Positions 7,166-10,667 of a stretch of DNA of 10,667 nt are shown here, one piece after another (within the stretch, counting starts at the first letter, position 1; each line of letters opens with the position of its first letter). Under the pieces are notes generated by a model that saw only the letters and a program-made list of their open reading frames with translations, had not been told where the DNA came from and ran no database searches. The stretch covers positions 1 through 10,667 of the forward strand of contig CAKZLA010000294.1 in NCBI GenBank assembly GCA_937124525.1, given 5' to 3'. A program made the translations under genes and the position numbers. Source of the stretch: an uncultured Desulfobacterium sp. (lineage in GTDB: Bacteria > Desulfobacterota > Desulfobacteria > Desulfobacterales > Desulfobacteraceae).

Positions 7166-7245
7166 CGAGAAGTTCATCAGCGAGCGAAGCGAGTCTGTTG
7201 TAACTTCTCGTTAGAGGGAGCGAGCGAAGCGAGCTTCCCGATAAC
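7166..7245. repeat. Compound palindromic repeat (REP-like) between two operon genes
   Basis: Two perfect copies of AGCGAGCGAAGCGAG (7179-7193 and 7219-7233) lie 40 bp apart. The first sits inside a 9-bp inverted repeat, CGAGAAGTT (7166-7174) and AACTTCTCG (7202-7210). The second sits inside a hairpin with arms GTTA...GGGA (7210-7219) and TTCCC...TAAC (7235-7245). The two structures share the boundary base at 7210. This resembles a bacterial intergenic repeated palindrome of the REP or small MITE type. It fills most of the 125-bp gap between the ferredoxin and flavoprotein genes and could affect transcript stability or relative expression. Confidence 0.7.
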
Positions 7246-7251
7246 ATGGGG

Positions 7252-7767
7252 TTATGATACAGAATTATCAAGGGCTGCCACCAGTTTTGCATGTCGTTCC
7301 CGTCGAATCTGGGTCATCTCTTCCACCTTGCCGAATTTCAGGCATCCACTGATGCAGGTGGTGACGCAGGCCGGTTGCAGGCCTTCATCAATGCGATCCA
7401 TGCAATAGTCACACTTCACTACTTTGCCGGTCTCCTGGTTCCACTGGGGGGCACCCCAGGGGCAGGCAGATACGCAGGTTTTGCATCCCACACAAAGATC
7501 AGGATCAATGAAGACAATGCCGTCCTTGCTTCTTTTCTGCATGGCACCCGTGGGACAGGCCGCCACACACCAGGGGGTTTCACAATGAAAACAGGGCATG
7601 AAAATATAGGATGTTCTGGGAAGTCCGCCAATGAGTTGGGGTCCCACCTGGATGATCTGGCATGGGCGGGGACCGGTGGGCAGGTCTTTATTTGTTTTGC
7701 ATTGGATTTCACAGGTGCGGCATCCAATACATTGTTTTGCATCCTGGAACAGATAGTATTTACTCAT
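7252..7767 (-). CDS. Four-cluster ferredoxin-type electron-transfer subunit (DmsB/HycB-like)
   Basis: This 171-residue protein has four cysteine groups, enough for four [4Fe-4S] clusters. They are CIGCRTCEIQC (13-23), CFHCETPWCVAAC in the middle, CVGCKTCVSAC, and a last group made of CDYC plus CVTTC. This is the fold of electron-transfer subunits of molybdenum and tungsten enzymes, hydrogenases and formate lyase complexes. There is no Tat or Sec signal and no membrane anchor, so it is likely cytoplasmic. The ATG at 7767 has a strong GGAGG (complement of 7774-7778) at six-base spacing. It is the first gene of a minus-strand operon, followed by the GltD-like flavoprotein. Such a pair accompanies tungsten aldehyde oxidoreductases in some anaerobes, where the ferredoxin subunit links the catalytic and FAD subunits. 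No catalytic subunit is in the window, so that assignment is inference. Other complexes are possible. Confidence 0.88.
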   Translation of the reverse strand: MSKYYLFQDAKQCIGCRTCEIQCKTNKDLPTGPRPCQIIQVGPQLIGGLPRTSYIFMPCFHCETPWCVAACPTGAMQKRSKDGIVFIDPDLCVGCKTCVSACPWGAPQWNQETGKVVKCDYCMDRIDEGLQPACVTTCISGCLKFGKVEEMTQIRRERHAKLVAALDNSVS

Positions 7768-7778
7768 TCATCGCCTCC

Positions 7779-8137
7779 AAACATAGACTCCAAAAGATTG
7801 ATTTGCTCCGCTGCTGGTGCCGGAAAAATATTTTTAATTCATGTATGCAATAACAATACCACTTTTATGGATAATACAATGAAGAAGATGCAATATAGCT
7901 CAAAACCTATAAATTCTCACATCCCTTTAAAATTATTAATACCTGAAAAGTCAACTTTTAAAGTTCAGATTCAATGGAACCAAGCTTCCTCTGACGGGCA
8001 ATGGGTCCGGCCCGGGGGCATGCACCACAGTTTTATCTAACCCACATGGCAGTAACCTCCGACCACAACAAAAGTTGAAACTTCAATTATTGCAGCCTGT
8101 TAGGAGGTCTTTGTTATAAAAACTGCCAGGGGTGGAC
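7779..8137. other. AT-rich divergent intergenic region
   Basis: This stretch is upstream of the ferredoxin operon (minus strand), on the side facing the XRE-cupin gene. A plus-strand frame is open across part of it, but that frame is the antisense shadow of the ferredoxin gene and has no coding character. It contains two short hyphenated palindromes, AACTTTTAAAGTT (7953-7965) and TTGAAACTTCAA (8075-8086), which could be operators. TTTTAAAGTTCA (7956-7967) recurs exactly at 8441-8452. I see no RNA gene and no convincing promoter. Confidence 0.4.
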
Positions 8138-8338
8138 ATGATTGTTGCTCAGGCTCGCACAATGGTGCGCATTGATAATCTTGCACTGCATGATTTATAT
8201 TGCAAAGAATCTTTTTCCTTTAAGATACCGGGATCTTCATTTCATCGGGTTAAAATGGACTGCAATGTTTTTTATGCGGTTCTATGGGAAGTATATAAAG
8301 GTGGCAAGGGTGTTGAAAATCTCTTGGAATCAGCTTAA
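8138..8338 (+). CDS. Doubtful small ORF, 66 residues
   Basis: An ATG at 8138 with AGGGG (8128-8132) at five-base spacing opens a 66-residue frame beginning MIVAQARTMVRIDNLAL and ending NLLESA. A GTG two codons earlier is an alternative start. I do not recognise the product; it has no signal peptide or clear domain. Another frame (8142-8345) is open over the same bases, which weakens the coding case. The good ribosome-binding site is the main argument for it. It is followed, in the same frame, by one stop codon, one codon and another small ORF. It could be a real small protein, a leader peptide or gene debris. Confidence 0.25.
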   Translation: MIVAQARTMVRIDNLALHDLYCKESFSFKIPGSSFHRVKMDCNVFYAVLWEVYKGGKGVENLLESA

Positions 8339-8341
8339 GAT

Positions 8342-8446
8342 ATGAAGGCTTTGATTTCAACGTTGAGGATGGGGTTCCGCCCCATGAGTGCATTTGATTT
8401 TATCACCATTCTTGTGCTGGCCTTTGGGGGATTGGGGCTATTTTAA
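8342..8446 (+). CDS. Possible 34-residue hydrophobic small protein
   Basis: An ATG at 8342 opens a 34-codon frame ending TAA at 8444-8446. The product starts MKALISTLRMGFRPMSAFDF and ends with a hydrophobic segment, ITILVLAFGGLGLF, that could form a membrane helix or a membrane-associated tail. The positive residues before the hydrophobic run fit a cytoplasmic N-terminus. The ribosome-binding site is weak (a purine-rich AAGA just upstream). A stable UUCG hairpin begins at the base after the stop codon. I do not recognise it. It may be a genuine small membrane protein or the end of a decayed gene that included the frame at 8138. Confidence 0.35.
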   Translation: MKALISTLRMGFRPMSAFDFITILVLAFGGLGLF

Positions 8447-8464
8447 AGTTCACTTCGGGGAACT
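8447..8464 (+). terminator. UUCG-tetraloop hairpin, possible 3' end
   Basis: AGTTC (8447-8451) and GAACT (8460-8464) pair around an inner C-TTCG-G closing loop, with one A/G mismatch. This is the very stable cUUCGg type. There is no downstream T run, so it is not a typical Rho-independent terminator and may instead protect an RNA end. It begins immediately after the stop codon of the 34-residue ORF. Confidence 0.35.
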
Positions 8465-8489
8465 GGGGCAGATGATTCCAAAGAGAAAT

Positions 8490-8553
8490 AGAGTCTTTCC
8501 TTGATGGGCCGGGCTATTCATGTTAGATTCAGACTCTTTAAATCGTTAAGACT
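8490..8553 (+). promoter_or_regulatory. Candidate promoter and operator of the XRE-cupin gene
   Basis: TTGATG (8501-8506) and TAGATT (8524-8529) are 17 bp apart, each matching the sigma-70 consensus at four of six positions. They lie inside a perfect 7-bp inverted repeat, AGAGTCT (8490-8496) and AGACTCT (8531-8537). A related AAGACT occurs at 8548-8553. An inverted repeat flanking a promoter fits autoregulation by the downstream HTH protein, but this is inference from symmetry only. Confidence 0.3.
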
Positions 8554-8571
8554 TAGGAATGGATTATCAAC

Positions 8572-9186
8572 ATGCCCAATGCCATGGAGATTAACATAAA
8601 AGATGAAGTTGCAGCCCTGAATCTTGGTAAAAAAATTAAAAAACTCCGGACCATGAGGGGCTTTACCCTCCAGGCCGTGTCTGATTTGACCGGTTTGTCT
8701 AAGCCGTTACTCTCCCAGATAGAGAACAACATTGCGGCCCCTCCCATTGCCACACTCATCAAAATTTCCACGGCATTGGGGGTGAAGATTAGTCATTTTT
8801 TCCAGGATCAATCCATGGATCACACCCGCATCGCCGTGGTGAGAAAAGACCAGCGGTATGGGGTCCGAAAGCTGTCCCACCACAACTATAGTTCAGACAT
8901 TGGATATCGCTATCAGTCCCTGGCCTATCCCATGGCAGACAAACAGATGGAGCCTTTTATTGCCGAAATTGAGAGCCGCCGGGATGACGAGCTGCTTTAC
9001 AATAATCATGTGGGGGAAGAGTTCATGTTTTTGCTGGAGGGGGAGCTGGAATTTCGCACGGCAAAACAGACCCATGTGTTGAACAAGGGGGATGCTATCT
9101 ATTTTGATTCCAGCATTCCCCATGCCGTCAGAGGGGTGGGAGGAATTGCAAAAATTCTTGTAATTGTCTTTACTCCCCGGACGTAA
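8572..9186 (+). CDS. XRE-family regulator with C-terminal cupin domain
   Basis: The 204-residue protein has an N-terminal XRE-type helix-turn-helix (about residues 18-76), including the recognition stretch GLSKPLLSQIENN (41-53). The C-terminal half is a cupin beta-barrel (about 115-200). HVGEEF (146-151), GELEF and the later IPHAV (182-186) supply the usual metal-site positions H146, E150 and H184. Proteins of this layout are transcription regulators whose cupin part senses a small ligand; the ligand here is unknown. The ATG at 8572 has no strong ribosome-binding site; an alternative in-frame ATG is at 8584, four codons on. It is divergent from the ferredoxin operon with about 800 bp between them, so it is a candidate regulator of that operon and of itself. 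A terminator follows about 40 bp downstream. Confidence 0.9.
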   Translation: MPNAMEINIKDEVAALNLGKKIKKLRTMRGFTLQAVSDLTGLSKPLLSQIENNIAAPPIATLIKISTALGVKISHFFQDQSMDHTRIAVVRKDQRYGVRKLSHHNYSSDIGYRYQSLAYPMADKQMEPFIAEIESRRDDELLYNNHVGEEFMFLLEGELEFRTAKQTHVLNKGDAIYFDSSIPHAVRGVGGIAKILVIVFTPRT

Positions 9187-9228
9187 TCGTGTAATCTCCA
9201 TATTTAAGGATACATATCCAGAGATATA

Positions 9229-9287
9229 AAAACCTGGAACTGAGACCCACCCCCGTCGCCCGGGAAAGGTCCGGTTTCAGGTTTTTT
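9229..9287. terminator. Bidirectional Rho-independent terminator
   Basis: AAAACCTG (9229-9236) pairs with CAGGTTTT (9278-9285). The stem continues with GAAC against GTTT and, after a small internal loop, GACC (9244-9247) against GGTC (9268-9271). On the plus strand the stem runs into six T residues (9282-9287), and on the minus strand the complement of 9228-9232 also gives a T run. It separates the converging XRE-cupin gene (ends 9186) and kinase gene (ends 9339) and should serve both. Confidence 0.85.
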
Positions 9288-9338
9288 GCATAGTGCCCGC
9301 CTTGGATTCGAAATAATTTTCAGGTTTTCGTTCAGACG

Positions 9339-10667
9339 CTACATAAGGCCCATGGTGGTGTCATGCCCAATGTGTTTTTTCTGGGGTAAAAGCACGGTGA
9401 AGGTGGTACCCTTATTTACTTCACTTTCCACGTTGATGTATCCCCCAAGCTTATCCACAATACCCTTGACAATGGGTAATCCCAGGCCGGTGCCGGTGAT
9501 GAAGCGGGTTTTGTCATTTTTTACCCGGTAAAAGCGGTCAAATATTTTATCCATGTATTTGGCATCAATGCCAAAGCCATTGTCCATGACCCTGACCCGG
9601 ATATTGTTTCCGGTGACATCACAGCTGACATTGATCTCTCCCCCCTCTTGGGTGTAGTTGATGGCATTGGAGATAAGATTGCCAAAAAGACTTTCCAGGG
9701 CCATGAAATCTGCGGTGATTGGGGGAATGGGGGATGCTGGTGGCGTGACCTTTAGGGTCTGGGTTTTTGCCAGGGCCCTGGCATTTAAAAATTCACCAAT
9801 CCCTTTTAGAAGATCGTCAACCTTCACAGGGGTGGATTCCCGGGCCGATGAGATACCTGCCTCAATGCGGGAGAGGTCCAAAAGATCCCCGATGGTGGAG
9901 ATCAAGCCTGCGGTTTTTTCCTTTGCCCGGGACAGCATGTATTGATCTTCTTCGCTGGAATCCCCGTCTTTTTCGTTCATCACTATTTTTAATTGCTCAT
10001 GGATGGTGGAAAGGGGGGATCTCAATTCATGGGTCACCTTTGCCACAAATTCAGATTTTAACTGATCCAGGGCCTTCATGGCGGAGATGTCCATGATGTT
10101 CACCACCGCTCCCAGACACTCTCTTTTTTCCCCCAGCACCGGACGGCACCGGACCAGAATGGATTTCCCATTATGGACATCCATCTCATGGGCGGGGATA
10201 TCGGTATAATCAATGTATCTTCCCCGGGAAATATCTAAAATCAGCTGGCACAAGGACTTGTCTTCAATGAAATCTCCAATGGGCAGCCCTGGTTTCTTGT
10301 CCGTGGTGATGTCCAGATGATGGTAGCATGCCGGATTGATGAGTACCACATTACCACTGGCATTGGTTACCAGGACTCCATTGGGAAGGGATTCAATGAT
10401 GGTATGGGTCCGGCTCTGTTCCGTGTGCAGGTCTGCCAGGGTTCTTTTCCTGTCTTGGGCAAGTTTTTCCGTTTCCAGTGCCAGTTCTATTTTTTCCCTG
10501 GCCCTGGAAACGGCAATCCGGAGCTGCTCCGGTTGATAGGGTTTGGGAATGAAGTTGTAGGCCCCAAGTTTCATGGCTTCAATGGCGGTTTCAACGGTGG
10601 CATACCCGGTGATGACAATGACAATTATACCCCGGTCCATGGCCATGATGCGCTTTAACACCTCCAT
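9339..10667 (-). CDS. Receiver-PAS-histidine kinase, 5' end outside the window
   Basis: This is the C-terminal 442 residues of a sensor kinase whose beginning lies beyond the right edge. Visible residues 1-55 are the second half of a response-regulator receiver domain: the conserved VIVITGYATVETA threonine strand and the KPYQPEQL lysine-proline switch. The phospho-accepting aspartate must be outside the window. A coiled linker (about 56-85) leads to a PAS domain (about 87-195). HisKA follows with the phosphorylated H213 in THELRSPLS, then HATPase_c with N-box N330 and N334, the G1 motif DNGFG (362-366), the F-box FDRFYR and the G2 motif GTGLGL (392-397). All kinase motifs are intact. No membrane segment is visible, so it is probably a soluble kinase that receives a phosphoryl signal through its N-terminal receiver. 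The cognate regulator is not in the window. The ATG at 10665-10667 is probably an internal methionine. Confidence 0.92.
   Translation of the reverse strand: MEVLKRIMAMDRGIIVIVITGYATVETAIEAMKLGAYNFIPKPYQPEQLRIAVSRAREKIELALETEKLAQDRKRTLADLHTEQSRTHTIIESLPNGVLVTNASGNVVLINPACYHHLDITTDKKPGLPIGDFIEDKSLCQLILDISRGRYIDYTDIPAHEMDVHNGKSILVRCRPVLGEKRECLGAVVNIMDISAMKALDQLKSEFVAKVTHELRSPLSTIHEQLKIVMNEKDGDSSEEDQYMLSRAKEKTAGLISTIGDLLDLSRIEAGISSARESTPVKVDDLLKGIGEFLNARALAKTQTLKVTPPASPIPPITADFMALESLFGNLISNAINYTQEGGEINVSCDVTGNNIRVRVMDNGFGIDAKYMDKIFDRFYRVKNDKTRFITGTGLGLPIVKGIVDKLGGYINVESEVNKGTTFTVLLPQKKHIGHDTTMGLM

Noticed and set aside
7166..7245. CRISPR array
   Set aside because: Only two 15-bp copies, each self-complementary with hairpin flanks and no further repeats or cas genes.
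7291..8040. 249-codon plus-strand ORF running into the intergenic region
   Set aside because: Most of it is antisense to the four-cluster ferredoxin. The remaining tail is AT-rich with no ribosome-binding site or recognisable motif.
8132..8148. Possible sigma-54 promoter (TGG...TTGCT)
   Set aside because: The distance between the GG and GC elements is one base too long and the -24 element is a poor match.

Overview
The window looks like part of a strictly anaerobic, sulfate-reducer-type Desulfobacterota chromosome (probably Desulfobacteraceae). The clues are an electron-transfer pair made of a four-cluster ferredoxin and a GltD-like flavoprotein with extra Fe-S domains, a receiver-PAS-histidine kinase, and moderate G+C. 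The taxonomic placement is inference; no rRNA or other marker is present.

Layout. (1) 1-773: an AT-rich plus-strand gene of unknown function, which may be the 3' part of a longer reading frame entering from the left. (2) About 776-5007: a mobile element of roughly 4.2 kb. It carries a frameshifted zinc-finger protein gene (864-1435), a DD35E transposase with a Mu/Tn5053-like domain plan (1599-3047), an ExeA/TniB-type AAA+ ATPase overlapping the transposase by 8 nt (3040-3870), a 60-aa acidic protein (3910-4092), and a RepB-type DNA-primase-domain protein (4130-4918). Related repeats near both outer edges (777-794 and 810-827; 4950-4968 and 4993-5007) are candidate transposase-binding ends. 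(3) 5024-7767, minus strand: a two-gene redox operon, ferredoxin first and then the NAD(P)/FAD oxidoreductase, with a compound palindromic repeat between the genes. (4) 7768-8571: a long divergent intergenic region with two doubtful small ORFs, a UUCG hairpin, a repeated 12-mer and a possible promoter/operator. (5) 8572-9186, plus strand: an XRE-cupin regulator. (6) 9229-9287: a strong bidirectional terminator. (7) 9339-10667, minus strand: the C-terminal 442 residues of a receiver-PAS-histidine kinase running off the right edge.

How it fits together. The transposase and ATPase form the usual DDE/AAA+ pair of Mu, Tn7 and Tn5053 transposons. The added RepB-type primase gene and the zinc-finger protein are not part of the textbook Tn5053 set, and no TniQ, resolvase, CRISPR array or cargo gene is visible. 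The ferredoxin and flavoprotein look like the electron-transfer half of a larger oxidoreductase, for example a tungsten aldehyde oxidoreductase. No catalytic subunit lies in the window, and the mobile element sits directly downstream of the operon, so a partner gene may have been displaced or may be encoded elsewhere. The divergent XRE-cupin protein is the natural candidate regulator of the redox operon.
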